Assembly: GCA_963678705.1 (NCBI GenBank)
Contig: OY783209.1
Coordinates: 9,796,001-9,860,000 of the forward strand
DNA: 64,000 nucleotides
Direction: 5' to 3'
Origin: Panorpa germanica
Taxonomy: Eukaryota; Arthropoda; Insecta; Mecoptera; Panorpidae
The notes beneath the pieces are model-generated. The model was not told the DNA's origin and searched no databases. It saw only the letters and a program-made list of their open reading frames with translations. Every line of letters begins with the position of its first letter. Position 1 is the stretch's first letter. Of this stretch, positions 36,119 to 48,105 are shown in pieces. Made by a program: the position numbers and the translations under genes.

Positions 36119-36704
36119 ATCTTTTGACATTTAAAAGAATATAAAAACCAGTACATAAATTCAGAAGATGAAATAGTTCCTAAACCACTTAAAACACCCC
36201 CACCCCCACCCCTGTGTTCAATTAAACAGCATCGCAATACCAACAAATTTGATTACCGTCAACAACAGTGTAACACTTAATACATTTTGATTCATTGAAA
36301 TCATAATATATTTACGATTGCCATCAACATCTTTTAGTTTTCATGAAAAATTGTTTTAAATATTTTTATAGCAAAATTTAATTCGAATATTGGTCATAAA
36401 TATTATTGGTAAGATTTATGGTGAACCATAAAATTATTATATCTAAAGACATAACCAATGTTTGGATGTTACTGAGCATCAATAAAATATCAGCGAAAAG
36501 AGATAAATGGAAGACACTTCTATTAAAAAGATTATAAGCTATAAATAATGGAATTGGATAAAATACACTGTCAATTGTTTATATGAATTTTAAATACTTT
36601 GCTAGCTTTATTATCACGTTTTAAGTTACATTTTCAAATAAAAGTTGCTTAAAATGGCTTAATCAGAAGCATTTGGATATTTTGGTTATTTGAAATCTAC
36701 TTAC
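36119..36704. other. Intron or downstream flank of the claudin-fold gene
   Basis: On the minus strand this follows the donor at 36704. No next exon could be recognised here or further left in the window, so the intron probably runs far or the following exon is too short to see. Confidence 0.4.
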
Positions 36705-36883
36705 GACTGGTTGCGCACAATGTCCATAAGCCCGAGCTGGTTCTCTTCGCTAAGTAAGCCCCTCCTTCTTCTTCAGCATCACCTCCCATGTCCGTACCAT
36801 TAAATAAAGGATTGGGCATTCTTTCCACCGTTATCAGCCAATATGGACTAGCAAGAGCGGCCAGGACAACACAAAATGATAAG
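36705..36883 (-). CDS. Stargazin/calcium-channel gamma-like protein, second recognised exon
   Basis: A 179 bp exon between a pyrimidine-tract acceptor (TTACTTTTTTTCAG) and a consensus donor (GTAAGTAG after AGTC). It enters with one base completing a Ser codon and leaves one base over. It encodes the rest of membrane helix 1 (LSFCVVLAALASPYWL), then the start of the first extracellular loop (ITVERMPNPLFNGT with an N-glycosylation sequon), an acidic stretch, and SGLWTLC. The W...GLW-x2-C pattern is the hallmark of the PMP22/claudin/stargazin fold. The calcium-channel gamma (stargazin, TARP-like) branch fits best because of the WLITVERMPNP wording. Such proteins sit in the plasma membrane and tune ion channels or glutamate receptors; that role is inferred from the family. 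Confidence 0.75.
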
Positions 36884-37068
36884 CTGAAAAAAAGTAAGCT
36901 TGTTATATCTGAAACCTTCCAAAACAAAATCTATAAAAAGGATTAACAGGTGGATTTGGTTATAAAACTAATGGGTACGCAAGAATGAATTATTAATATC
37001 CTAAGTATCAAATATCTGCCTAGGAAAGTTTAAAATTTGATCTAAGGATATCTAAGCTAATATCTAAC

Positions 37069-37316
37069 CTGGCCGCGAGAGGCGTTGCAATCCACAAGCC
37101 AGCAACCATGGGGTCTAGCTTTTGATTCTGTGCTGGTCCTATCCTTGTACCTATGGACGGATGTCCATGCGGTACATCTAGCTGTGGTCGTCCATGTGCT
37201 CGACAATTTCCCATTTCCGACATAGCTTTCCTGGAAAACCCACCACTGTCATATTGACTTGCATATAAGTTGACACCACTTAATGTTTCTAAACTTTTTC
37301 TGTTTGAAACGTCCAT
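37069..37316 (-). CDS. Stargazin/calcium-channel gamma-like protein, first recognised coding exon
   Basis: From ATG at 37316 (context GAAAATGG), 248 bp stay open to a donor (GGCCAG before GTTAGA). The two bases left over join the first base of the next exon to give Ser, so the phase fits exactly across the 185 bp intron. The product begins with about 70 polar residues (MDVSNRKSLETLSG...), probably cytosolic, then GLWIATPLAA, the start of helix 1 completed by the next exon. A cytosolic N-terminus this long is more than in vertebrate stargazin. The ATG is a choice: an upstream acceptor within the frame cannot be excluded, so the exon could begin internally and be preceded by others. Confidence 0.7.
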
Positions 37317-37469
37317 TTTCTTTTTTTATATTATTTAATTTTATTTCGCAATAATAATATTTATTTATTTTTATAATTAATAATTCTAAAAATACTAGAA
37401 AAATAGTTGTAAGTATTTGAACACTGATTGTATACATTATACTGAAATTGTTCGCAAGATAAAGACTTT

Positions 37470-37619
37470 GTGGTTTAGTTTGACACTGATTGATGGCGAT
37501 GGCGATGTTGATGGCACGGAGATCGGGAGCGCGATCACATTTCGATGGAGGAAGATTCCCGGCTTTAGATTGCTGAGAGCCGCCATGATGGTAGTTCGTA
37601 GCATTCGTTTGTGTCACAT
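37470..37619 (-). other. Possible upstream 5' exon of the claudin-fold gene
   Basis: An acceptor-like TTTATTTACAG precedes 37619, and the region is less AT-rich than its surroundings. It contains CATCATGGCGG, a good start context opening MAALSNLKPGIFLHR, but another frame is also open and I cannot find a convincing donor. It could be a 5' UTR exon or chance. Confidence 0.3.
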
Positions 37620-38653
37620 CTGTAAATAAAGAACACTATGTTAGCCTGTTAGATTTACGTATAATCTACATACAGTGATACCCCTGCTGAAAATTCGGAA
37701 AGGCCTACTCTCAAAACTCAAAATCGACATTATGTTATTCGTTACGATTCAAACTTTTCTTCTTTTTCAAAAAGTTATATGGAATTTGTTGAAAAGAAGA
37801 ACAAATTTTCGTCACGATATTAGCGAACGAAACTCAGGAATAGGTGTCGTACGTATCCCAACTTGCTAGGACATGAGTACCATATATCTAGTAACATAAA
37901 TGTTACGTAGGTGTTATATTTCTGTTTCTGGGAACCCTGTAATAGGTGTTTATAAAATAAAATCAGATGAGATCAATAAAAGGTGCACTAATGATTTATT
38001 ATATGGACCTCCACGGCCTCAGCCGATGCTGCGCCCGTACTCATTCTCGTGGTATAAAGCTATTATCACCTTCTTGGTATTCCGAACACAACCGTGTCAA
38101 AAGATAAGCCAGCAGACCCCAAAATACCACGGTTCTTAATGACTGTTATACGGGAAAACGGAGAAAACAGGGAAATGCCACAAGTCAATGACAAGATGTA
38201 GAAGAAGGAAGCCTGTAGAAGTTAGGATGAAAGACAGAAGATGAAGATGTGGAAGGGGAGCGGTTAGGAAGGGTGTAAATGGAAGGGGTATCCAATTAGT
38301 ATAGTTCATTCACTAGAATGAGGTGACATGTTGATTTATTACAACAATTTATAACTCGGGTTGGCTCACGCATGGTAAACCCTCATATTCCTTTTGTTGT
38401 TAAACAAGAACAGAATCAACCTCCACGAAGGACGAAGAAAGAGCATCGAGGATTAACCAACCCTGGTTACTGTTATCTCAGTGATTCACAACATTTGGAA
38501 CATTGTTTGGTTTGTCTAAATACCAGACGTTTATTGAAAGTATTTTATTTACATGTCTGAACACGCTTTCAGTGATAAATGTTTGCATTTTTGCAATCTT
38601 TCTCGAGATGACATTCTGTGGTATTATACACATATCTTGTACAACACTATGTA
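37620..38653. other. Unannotated flank
   Basis: There is a GC-richer patch at 38005-38060 and a G/A-rich stretch at 38230-38290. No coding region is recognised. Confidence 0.4.
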
Positions 38654-38816
38654 CGAGGCGTGTTTTTTAAGTAAGTACCGTTTTGGAATTAAAAAAAGAC
38701 GTGCAAATATATCGCAATAATTTTATTTTTACATGAAAGTCTGTACCTTAATCTACTTTTCTACAGCCATTACAGTCTGATTCTTCATTGTATACGTTGT
38801 TTACTGAGTGTTTAAG

Positions 38817-39068
38817 ATGCCTCCGACAATCGTGAGTCCCGCCGATTGTGAAGTACTGGCTGTTATACGATTTCTTAGTGCTAAAGGCGTAAAACCGATC
38901 GATATTCATCGTGAGATCTGTGAAGTTTACGGACAAAACATTATGAGTGATGGAATGGTAAGGAAATGGGTGAGAGCATTTAAAGATGGCCGCACAAATG
39001 TGCATGATGAAAAAAGTCAAAACAGTTGTGATACAGTGGTTAACAAGTCAGGCGGCAGAATTTTATGA
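38817..39068 (+). pseudogene. Mariner transposase N-terminal HTH domain
   Basis: From ATG at 38817 it begins MPPTIVSPADCEVLAVIRF and continues through two helix-turn-helix segments that bind the inverted repeats (KGVKPIDIHREICEVYG, then GMVRKWVRAFKDGRTNVHDE). After about residue 68 the sequence jumps to the C-terminal region out of frame and ends at 39068. All three catalytic Asp regions are deleted, so it cannot transpose DNA, though a DNA-binding-only protein is conceivable. Confidence 0.9.
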
Positions 39069-39141
39069 GGAGGGTATTCAAAAACTGGTGCCACGTTATG
39101 ACAAGTGCCTCAATATTCACGGAAATTATGTAGAAAAGTAG
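39037..39141 (+). pseudogene. Mariner transposase C-terminus
   Basis: In the next frame the terminal segment reads WLTSQAAEFYEEGIQKLVPR, then YDKCLNIHGNYVEK and TAG. It overlaps the tail of the N-terminal remnant in a different frame, so the internal deletion joined them out of phase. Confidence 0.88.
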
Positions 39142-40096
39142 ATTAAGGTACAGGCTTTCATGTAAAAATAAAATTATTGCGATATCTTTGCACGTCTTTT
39201 TTTAATTGCAAAACGGTACTCACTTAAAAAACACCCCAGTATTATAAATTTCTTTTGTTAGCCATTCCGTTATTTCGTTATAAACTCGATCCTGTAATAG
39301 GGATATCTAAATTTCAACTAGAAGGACCATAAGCAATGAACTATAATTTAGTGAAAGTCAAAGACGCGTAAATCCTACTCACAGATTGGGAGCACCTAAT
39401 TTTCATTTAAAAGAAATAGTTTAAAGTTATGGTCAACCTCTTCAACGAATTCTGTGGACCGTACACAAATAAATTATCTCTGATGACACAAGGAAGTGAC
39501 CAATTGTTGGCCAGGATGTAGGAATGCGTTTGTTATTGTCTCAGGGATTAACGATTACGGTCTAGTCGAGGGGTTACTTCCACATAGTTACACCAGTGCC
39601 ATCTGACGTGTGTGTTTGGAAACATATTTTGTGATAAATTACTAGTTTTAATTGTTTAAATAAACTCATTATGTTGTCAACAGATAAGGGACTGTCAGTT
39701 GTGACGACCTTTGACCTTGCGAAGTGTTTGAGTGACAGGTATCATTATTAGATGCTGTTTCATATTTGCAAGGAGTTAGATAAGATAAATTTGTAGGATA
39801 ATAAAAGCAGAAGAACGTAGGCAGATATAAACCGTATCTCGAATTTTTCAAAAAGTGTTGCAACTTATGATATAATGAATATTATCTTTGGTAATAAATT
39901 GTAAGTTGGGTAGTATTGCCAAAGTAGTAGAGTTGCCTGATGTTTAATTATTGCCAGGTAGTTTGTCTGGTAGTATTACCAGTGCAATAATATTGTCTAG
40001 TTTAAAAATAGGGCTGTACTCAGATGAATGTACACAGGATGTTCATTTGTTAACAATATACATAATTACTCATTTATTTGATTGTGGTGTAGTAAA

Positions 40097-40638
40097 TACT
40101 GCCAATATAGTAATAGTTGATAGAACTAAAAGCCTGCTTCCGGTACAGGCCGACGTAAAATTTTATAATAAATACCACTTAAATAAATTATAGATAGGAG
40201 GCTTACTTGGAAGATGCACATATTTACTAAAAGAAAGCAACTAGGTCTACAACTGCGGAAGATGTACTGGCTGATAGGACGAAGTCACAACTTAGCACAG
40301 AAAACAAACACCTGCTTTACAAAACCATACTTAAACCGGTATGGTCATATGGTATACAACTATGGAGTACTGCATCTACCTCAAATATTGAGATAATCCA
40401 AAGATTTCAGTCCAAAATGCTAAGGATTGTCACAAATTCATCATGGTTTATACCTAATCACATAATACATTGGGATCTGGATATACCTACAGTAAAAGAA
40501 GAAATAGTGCTTAGAACCAAAGTATATAAGGAGAGAATAATAGAACATCTAAACTATTTGGCCAGCTGTCTAATGTCCAATATTTCCACAGTACGCAGAC
40601 TGAAAAAGAAGGTACCTCAGGACCTACTAGCCAAATAA
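40097..40638 (+). pseudogene. Jockey-type LINE reverse transcriptase C-terminal region (copy 1)
   Basis: It reads DRRLTWKMHIFTKRKQLGLQ and LRKMYWLIGR, then after a single frameshift near 40272 SQLSTENKHLLYKTILKPVW, SYGIQLWSTASTSNIEIIQR, FQSKMLRIVTNSSWFIPNHI, IHWDLDIPTVKEEI and a stop at 40638. This is the thumb and C-terminal part of Jockey-clade ORF2. Weaker similarity begins at about 40097, with another frame disruption before 40196. The endonuclease and the reverse-transcriptase catalytic motif are not present. Confidence 0.9.
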
Positions 40639-41649
40639 ACAGAATCCAGGATCTATTAAAATTGAGGGATGAGTCGATGGGCATATCCCGCGCAAGACAT
40701 TTTATTTGGCACCTATCACTGAATGTCCTATAAACAGGACAGATTGTAATAATCTTTAGTAATCAAAAAAAATAAGTTAATATATCATATTTCTAGATTT
40801 TATAATATATCGAAACTTGATTTCATTTCACTGGATTCACTGGAAAATATATATGTAGATATTTGGTGTACCGACTTATACGATAAATGTATTAAAAAAA
40901 TAACATAATATTTGTTATGTTTGAATTAGTACCATATGTTAAAAATACTCGAAGCAAAGGTAACAAAACAGCGACTAACAAGTCAGTAGGAAACATGATA
41001 TTTAGAATATTACTAACCTTTATAAAAAATGAATGAATGCATAACTCTAGTATAAAATCCTGTACACTGATTGCTTTAATGAATTCCATGTATTTAGATA
41101 GAAACGAATTGAATAAAAAGTCATTACCAACAAAATATTGATACCATTTAATAAAAAATAATAAAATCCTTTAATCATTGAATGCAAATGCAACCATAGA
41201 GCGTGTACTATGAGTATTGCATGAGATAAATTGGATGGAACGAACGTTATCGGATTTAGATTAAATACAAAACTAGTTATCTGTAAAACTATTTACGAGA
41301 TAACAACCGATATAGCTATGTGTACCATTAATTAACTGCACAGGGTAATGAATGGTTCAAATTTTAATTGTTCTATATTTATTTATTCATTATTACCACT
41401 ATAGTAAAGTGGATATGAGGATATACTCGAATTTAAAATGTGAAATCATTTTTAAAAGTGTTTTGTAGTTGGAGAATATATGTAGTTGTACATTAGTTTT
41501 GTACTTTATTTATTATTAATTAATTAACCTCTCGGCATTACTATTTACTTTCACAATTAAATTCTCTATACTACAACTTTGTTTATAAAGAGTAATTACA
41601 TCAATTATAAACTATGATGTAACAACAACTGTAAAAAAAACGAAGAGAA

Positions 41650-41885
41650 GTGGCAGAGTATGTGGGCCAATTCGAAGAAATGGAGAGAATTTTTTCTTTG
41701 TTCGCTTCCATTACTTTATCTTTCTTTATTTACTGCTAATATTCATTGTCTTCCCCTTCGCTTTTTTTCATTGCCTTGCTCTGCTTTTCTTCCTTATCTT
41801 CCTATTTTTCGCTACGTGTCTTCTTTCTTCCCTCTCTCCTAGTAACAGTTCTTCCACTGTCCACCTTCCCAACACTCTGGGGTTA
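41650..41885 (-). mobile_element. LINE tail, family P (copy 3a)
   Basis: The minus strand is purine-rich and reads GRWTVEELLLGERKKED, similar to VEKLLLGESEGSKWMAE in the copy at 52830-53265. Low complexity limits confidence. Confidence 0.45.
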
Positions 41886-42114
41886 TACCAAGAAATACAA
41901 ACATTCTAAAATAAAGTTCTGCGAGTAATAGCTAATCCACCGTGGTATATCCGCAATAATGACATACATAGAAACCTGAAGATTAACAGAGTCGGAGAAA
42001 AAAGCAAATCTATACCTGCTAAGCACGACTTAAGACTTCGTAACCACGAAAACATCGCTGTGACGCAAATATTGCTTGATAGTAATGATGTTCGAAGACT
42101 ACGCAGGATCAAAC
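41870..42114 (+). pseudogene. Second Jockey-type LINE C-terminal fragment (copy 1)
   Basis: After a partly shifted start (LWGYTKK) the frame from about 41910 reads NKVLRVIANPPWYIRNNDIH, RNLKINRVGEKSKSIPAKHD and LRLRNHENIAVTQILLDSND, then VRRLRRI. This is the same region of ORF2 as the fragment at 40097-40638 but from a different Jockey family. It is cut by the family A MITE that follows. Confidence 0.85.
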
Positions 42115-42711
42115 TCCTCATTTTTTAGTGGTCGATTTTTCAATTGTTGATTGAAATTGATGTTAATAAATGTGTATTGGCGTGTCTATTTTATTAAATA
42201 TCTAAATATTAACGGAGATATAGCAATTAAAAGTTTCAATTGTAGTTTTAGCGCTAGAAATGGTCGGCCATATTTTTATGACGTGAAATGCATTTTAAAG
42301 TCAGTTATTTGTTGAGAAGGTCAGTGCTGTGGTAATGTTTTGTAGCTGTTGGTAGTCAAACAATCATGTCAAGTCAAAGAATAATAAGTTTTTATTTTAT
42401 TTAACCCTGCTAAGGCAGACATAATATTGAAATTTGATTGTTCCTTGAAATAGCTGTAAATAATATTTGATATTTTGATATATAAATACATATAGCAGAG
42501 ATTTATGATCTGTAAGGTTGGTAACCTTACACAAGGAGTGTGATGTCACACCTTTAATAATTAAAGAGACAAAATGACTTTTTTAATTGTTAATATCTCT
42601 TAACATAGAAGGAGTTATTAAAAAATAATTGAACATTTGAGATTCTAGTAACCCACTTTATCAATATATAGTACACTTTTTAGAAATTAAGTCATAGGAC
42701 ACAAGCCCATT
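42115..42711 (+). mobile_element. Family A MITE, copy 6
   Basis: The left inverted repeat is missing (the copy begins at TCCTCATTTTTTAGTGG directly after the Jockey fragment). The right end AGGACACAAGCCCATT is intact. The interior lacks about 25 bp near 42545. Confidence 0.88.
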
Positions 42712-44682
42712 GTTCGTTGGACCAATCTCTACCACACCGTGTAATTATTGAAATGTAATCTACTAGATAAGTATATATATACTTAGTTATAGTGATCAAA
42801 AAGATAATTTTCCATTCCATAATATCTACTGCTGCGAACTGATTATTTAAAAATAAAACAAAAACCAGTCGTATTTTTCATTTAATATAGAACATATAGA
42901 AACTGCTCATATAATTATTGAATTAAATCAAAACTAATGGAAGCCTTAGTTTATAGACTACAGTTTAAACACCATAGAACCGATATCAAGTGCAACTACA
43001 TCCCTAGGTTCATGTTCTATTCAACTTAGTCGGCGTAACACATACCCCTACATAGTGTGCAATTAATATTTTTGTAAGTTGAACCTTTTAATAATGACTT
43101 TTAAATCGGAGATGAATAAACCGCATGCAAATAGGAATTTATGAACATAAAGGCACGGTTCGCTTACACTACGAATACATGCACATCATTTCAAAACCGT
43201 CAAATGCGATTTAACTGACTTCAAATGTTCTCAAAGTTATGAAAAATAAAGTTGGGAAACTTTTTAATTTAATTTGTTAGTTAAGTGCATCGGGCACTGA
43301 ATTTACCATTTCGTTCTTAGGTAGGGCTTCCTTTAGTTGTAGGGCATATTTATGATGATGGAGTATTATTATTATACCTTATTAATAAATGATAAGGCTG
43401 TTTTCACACTGGAACAATATCCTTGCAACTACTTTCTTAGTGAGGATATATTCTCTTCGTTCTAGAAACACTGACAAGAATCAGATCATATTATAATTAA
43501 CATGAATTCGAAGCTTTACATACTCGTACTTCAATTTCTCTTCTATTGGTAAAACTGGCTCCACTCAGTGTCCGGACTTTTGGTGATGATGACGCTGATG
43601 ATAATGATGATGTCGCAAAATTACATTTTGTTTTAAAGCAGTTAAATACACATGCAAATGTATTTAATTAAAATGAATTAGGTAACATTTCAACGTAATT
43701 ACAAACTTTTTAATTACGAAAACCTACTTTCAAAAAGTTTTAAAACATTAAAATTAACTAAATGGTAAAATAAATTAATATTTACAATTAAACTTTTTTA
43801 TAAGCTTGTATTAACCTCGCTCATGGTGTTTCTTTGTCTGTATTAGAAAATATTATATTTATAAAGATTATGTTATGCATTAGGATCCGTATATTCGCTT
43901 CATAAATTCATATTTCAATATGAGACGATGGTACCAGACTTTCTTTAGCAAGGCTACTTGCCCTCGAACGCGGGAACTTGTAGATCCACTGTATTATTAC
44001 GTAAGGACCCCTAAATACGTCTCTGGCACTGTTCCCACCATCTGTAACGCAGATGCCGTTAGTCATGCAACAGTCAGTCTGTCACAAACATTTGATATGC
44101 ACAATTTTCCCTTATCTGTTTGTCCCACAACGTTGATACGTGTCCAGGAGTCCATAGCACCTGAAGAACTGCACGTACGTTAAATGCATGCCATACAACA
44201 CACATTGCATGGAGTCCACGGTCCATGGAGATGCTTGTAGTATAATTTATATTCGTGAAGCACATAAAACAAGTGAACTCTGCTGGTACGAGAACATACA
44301 GATTTATTAGAAAAGTTTGCTCGAATCGAGAATGAAATTACAGAACTTGTCTTTTACAAATTTGTTTGATGTATAAAATCAAATTCGACCGTGCAGAAAT
44401 TCAATTATGTAGTCAAGCCACTGGACATCAGTATATTCATTTATTTTATTTAGCGGTTTAATGTGTTCTTAATATAATTCTTGCAATCTGCTTACTACTC
44501 GTACATTTAGCATACATTTCATTTATAAAACTAAAACTACAAAACAAGAAGTATAACCACTAGGACAGAATATTCGAGAAAGCGGTGATGCTGCTGAGAA
44601 TAGGACACACTAGCATAACACATCAAGATCTACTGAAGAAAGAATCTCCACCTCAAAGCAGTATATGTAATTGCTAATGGAC
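42712..44682. other. Unannotated part of the duplicated unit
   Basis: No coding region is recognised. A GATGATGATGACG tract lies near 43580. The open frame at 43920-44183 has no known features. The same statement holds for 48703-50673. Confidence 0.45.
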
Positions 44683-45159
44683 AAGGGGCTTGTGTCCTCA
44701 TTTTTTAGTGGTCGATTTTTCAACGGTTGAATGAAATTGATGCTAATAAATGTGTATTGGCGTGTCTATTTTATTAAATATCTAAATATTGACGGAGATA
44801 TAGCAATTAAAAGTTCGAATTGTAGTTTTAGCTCTAGAAATGGTCGGCCATTTTTTATGACGTAAAATGCAATTTAACGTCAGTTATTTGTTGAGTAACT
44901 CAGTGCTGTGGTAATGTTTTGTAGCCATTGGTAATCAAATAATCAAGTCAAGTCAAAGAATAATAAGTTTTCATTTTATTTAACCTTGCTAAGGCAGACA
45001 TAATATTGAAATTTGACTGTTCCTTGAAATAGTTGTAAATAATATTTGATATTTTGATATATAAATACATATAGCAGAGATTTATGAGCTGTAAGGTTGG
45101 CAGCGGTTGTGAAGTCACATGCATTTGGAATTTATACAACGTTGAATTCCTTTAATAAT
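44683..45159 (+). mobile_element. Family A MITE, copy 7, cut by the duplication junction
   Basis: The left end reads AAGGGGCTTGTGTCCTC. The element is broken at CCTTTAATAATTAAA, where the mariner inverted repeat of the second duplication copy begins. The complete version is at 50674-51301. Confidence 0.92.
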
Positions 45160-46087
45160 TAAAATTATTGCGATATCTTTGCACGTCTTTTTTTAATTGC
45201 AAAACGGTACTCACTTAAAAAACACCCCAGTATTATAAATTTCTTTTGTTAGCCATTCCGTTATTTCGTTATAAACTCGATCCTGTAATAGGGATATCTA
45301 AATTTCAACTAGAAGGACCATAAGCAATGAACTATAATTTAGTGAAAGTCAAAGACGCGTAAATCCTACTCACAGATTGGGAGCACCTAATTTTCATTTA
45401 AAAGAAATAGTTTAAAGTTATGGTCAACCTCTTCAACGAATTCTGTGGACCGTACACAAATAAATTATCTCTGATGACACAAGGAAGTGACCAATTGTTG
45501 GCCAGGATGTAGGAATGCGTTTGTTATTGTCTCAGGGATTAACGATTACGGTCTAGTCGAGGGGTTACTTCCACATAGTTACACCAGTGCCATCTGACGT
45601 GTGTGTTTGGAAACATATTTTGTGATAAATTACTAGTTTTAATTGTTTAAATAAACTCATTATGTTGTCAACAGATAAGGGACTGTCAGTTGTGACGACC
45701 TTTGACCTTGCGAAGTGTTTGAGTGACAGGTATCATTATTAGATGCTGTTTCATATTTGCAAGGAGTTAGATAAGATAAATTTGTAGGATAATAAAAGCA
45801 GAAGAACGTAGGCAGATATAAACCGTATCTCGAATTTTTCAAAAAGTGTTGCAACTTATGATATAATGAATATTATCTTTGGTAATAAATTGTAAGTTGG
45901 GTAGTATTGCCAAAGTAGTAGAGTTGCCTGATGTTTAATTATTGCCAGGTAGTTTGTCTGGTAGTATTACCAGTGCAATAATATTGTCTAGTTTAAAAAT
46001 AGGGCTGTACTCAGATGAATGTACACAGGATGTTCATTTGTTAACAATATACATAATTACTCATTTATTTGATTGTGGTGTAGTAAA

Positions 46088-46629
46088 TACTGCCAATATA
46101 GTAATAGTTGATAGAACTAAAAGCCTGCTTCCGGTACAGGCCGACGTAAAATTTTATAATAAATACCACTTAAATAAATTATAGATAGGAGGCTTACTTG
46201 GAAGATGCACATATTTACTAAAAGAAAGCAACTAGGTCTACAACTGCGGAAGATGTACTGGCTGATAGGACGAAGTCACAACTTAGCACAGAAAACAAAC
46301 ACCTGCTTTACAAAACCATACTTAAACCGGTATGGTCATATGGTATACAACTATGGAGTACTGCATCTACCTCAAATATTGAGATAATCCAAAGATTTCA
46401 GTCCAAAATGCTAAGGATTGTCACAAATTCATCATGGTTTATACCTAATCACATAATACATTGGGATCTGGATATACCTACAGTAAAAGAAGAAATAGTG
46501 CTTAGAACCAAAGTATATAAGGAGAGAATAATAGAACATCTAAACTATTTGGCCAGCTGTCTAATGTCCAATATTTCCACAGTACGCAGACTGAAAAAGA
46601 AGGTACCTCAGGACCTACTAGCCAAATAA
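46088..46629 (+). pseudogene. Jockey-type LINE fragment (copy 2)
   Basis: Duplicate of 40097-40638 with the same frameshift near 46263, showing the frameshift predates the duplication. Confidence 0.9.
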
Positions 46630-47640
46630 ACAGAATCCAGGATCTATTAAAATTGAGGGATGAGTCGATGGGCATATCCCGCGCAAGACATTTTATTTGG
46701 CACCTATCACTGAATGTCCTATAAACAGGACAGATTGTAATAATCTTTAGTAATCAAAAAAAATAAGTTAATATATCATATTTCTAGATTTTATAATATA
46801 TCGAAACTTGATTTCATTTCACTGGATTCACTGGAAAATATATATGTAGATATTTGGTGTACCGACTTATACGATAAATGTATTAAAAAAATAACATAAT
46901 ATTTGTTATGTTTGAATTAGTACCATATGTTAAAAATACTCGAAGCAAAGGTAACAAAACAGCGACTAACAAGTCAGTAGGAAACATGATATTTAGAATA
47001 TTACTAACCTTTATAAAAAATGAATGAATGCATAACTCTAGTATAAAATCCTGTACACTGATTGCTTTAATGAATTCCATGTATTTAGATAGAAACGAAT
47101 TGAATAAAAAGTCATTACCAACAAAATATTGATACCATTTAATAAAAAATAATAAAATCCTTTAATCATTGAATGCAAATGCAACCATAGAGCGTGTACT
47201 ATGAGTATTGCATGAGATAAATTGGATGGAACGAACGTTATCGGATTTAGATTAAATACAAAACTAGTTATCTGTAAAACTATTTACGAGATAACAACCG
47301 ATATAGCTATGTGTACCATTAATTAACTGCACAGGGTAATGAATGGTTCAAATTTTAATTGTTCTATATTTATTTATTCATTATTACCACTATAGTAAAG
47401 TGGATATGAGGATATACTCGAATTTAAAATGTGAAATCATTTTTAAAAGTGTTTTGTAGTTGGAGAATATATGTAGTTGTACATTAGTTTTGTACTTTAT
47501 TTATTATTAATTAATTAACCTCTCGGCATTACTATTTACTTTCACAATTAAATTCTCTATACTACAACTTTGTTTATAAAGAGTAATTACATCAATTATA
47601 AACTATGATGTAACAACAACTGTAAAAAAAACGAAGAGAA

Positions 47641-47876
47641 GTGGCAGAGTATGTGGGCCAATTCGAAGAAATGGAGAGAATTTTTTCTTTGTTCGCTTCC
47701 ATTACTTTATCTTTCTTTATTTACTGCTAATATTCATTGTCTTCCCCTTCGCTTTTTTTCATTGCCTTGCTCTGCTTTTCTTCCTTATCTTCCTATTTTT
47801 CGCTACGTGTCTTCTTTCTTCCCTCTCTCCTAGTAACAGTTCTTCCACTGTCCACCTTCCCAACACTCTGGGGTTA
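47641..47876 (-). mobile_element. LINE tail, family P (copy 3b)
   Basis: Duplicate of 41650-41885. Confidence 0.45.
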
Positions 47877-48105
47877 TACCAAGAAATACAAACATTCTAA
47901 AATAAAGTTCTGCGAGTAATAGCTAATCCACCGTGGTATATCCGCAATAATGACATACATAGAAACCTGAAGATTAACAGAGTCGGAGAAAAAAGCAAAT
48001 CTATACCTGCTAAGCACGACTTAAGACTTCGTAACCACGAAAACATCGCTGTGACGCAAATATTGCTTGATAGTAATGATGTTCGAAGACTACGCAGGAT
48101 CAAAC
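47861..48105 (+). pseudogene. Second Jockey-type LINE fragment (copy 2)
   Basis: Duplicate of 41870-42114. Confidence 0.85.

Larger units (their letters stand above)
38654..39239 (+). mobile_element. Internally deleted mariner with ~110 bp inverted repeats
   Basis: The 586 bp element is flanked by TA (38652-38653 and 39240-39241), the mariner target duplication. The inverted repeats extend about 110 bp each, for example GTGTTTTTTAAGTAAGTACC at the left against GTGTTTTTTAAGTGAGTACC at the right, and both end next to the transposase reading frame remnants. It keeps only the two ends of the transposase gene. It could be mobilised only by an intact relative elsewhere. Confidence 0.93.
39169..45159. 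repeat. 5,991 bp tandem duplication, first copy
   Basis: Every position I compared matches the following copy with a constant offset of 5,991. It starts inside the right inverted repeat of the mariner (38654-39239) and ends inside a family A MITE. TAAA is present at both junctions and at the end (39169, 45160, 51151). The unit contains a Jockey remnant, a purine-rich LINE tail, a second Jockey fragment, one nearly complete and one cut family A MITE. In this copy the mariner is whole and the second MITE is cut. Confidence 0.95.

Noticed and set aside
37249..37617. A long minus-strand frame beginning MTQTNATNYHHGG
   Set aside because: It crosses an AT-rich stretch and overlaps the better supported exon 37069-37316 in another frame; only its first part could be a 5' exon, which is listed at low confidence.
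44074..44265. Minus-strand frame with LWTPGHV, resembling the WxPGH of LINE RNase H
   Set aside because: The following GNE-x-AD block and the rest of the domain are missing, so a chance resemblance is more likely.
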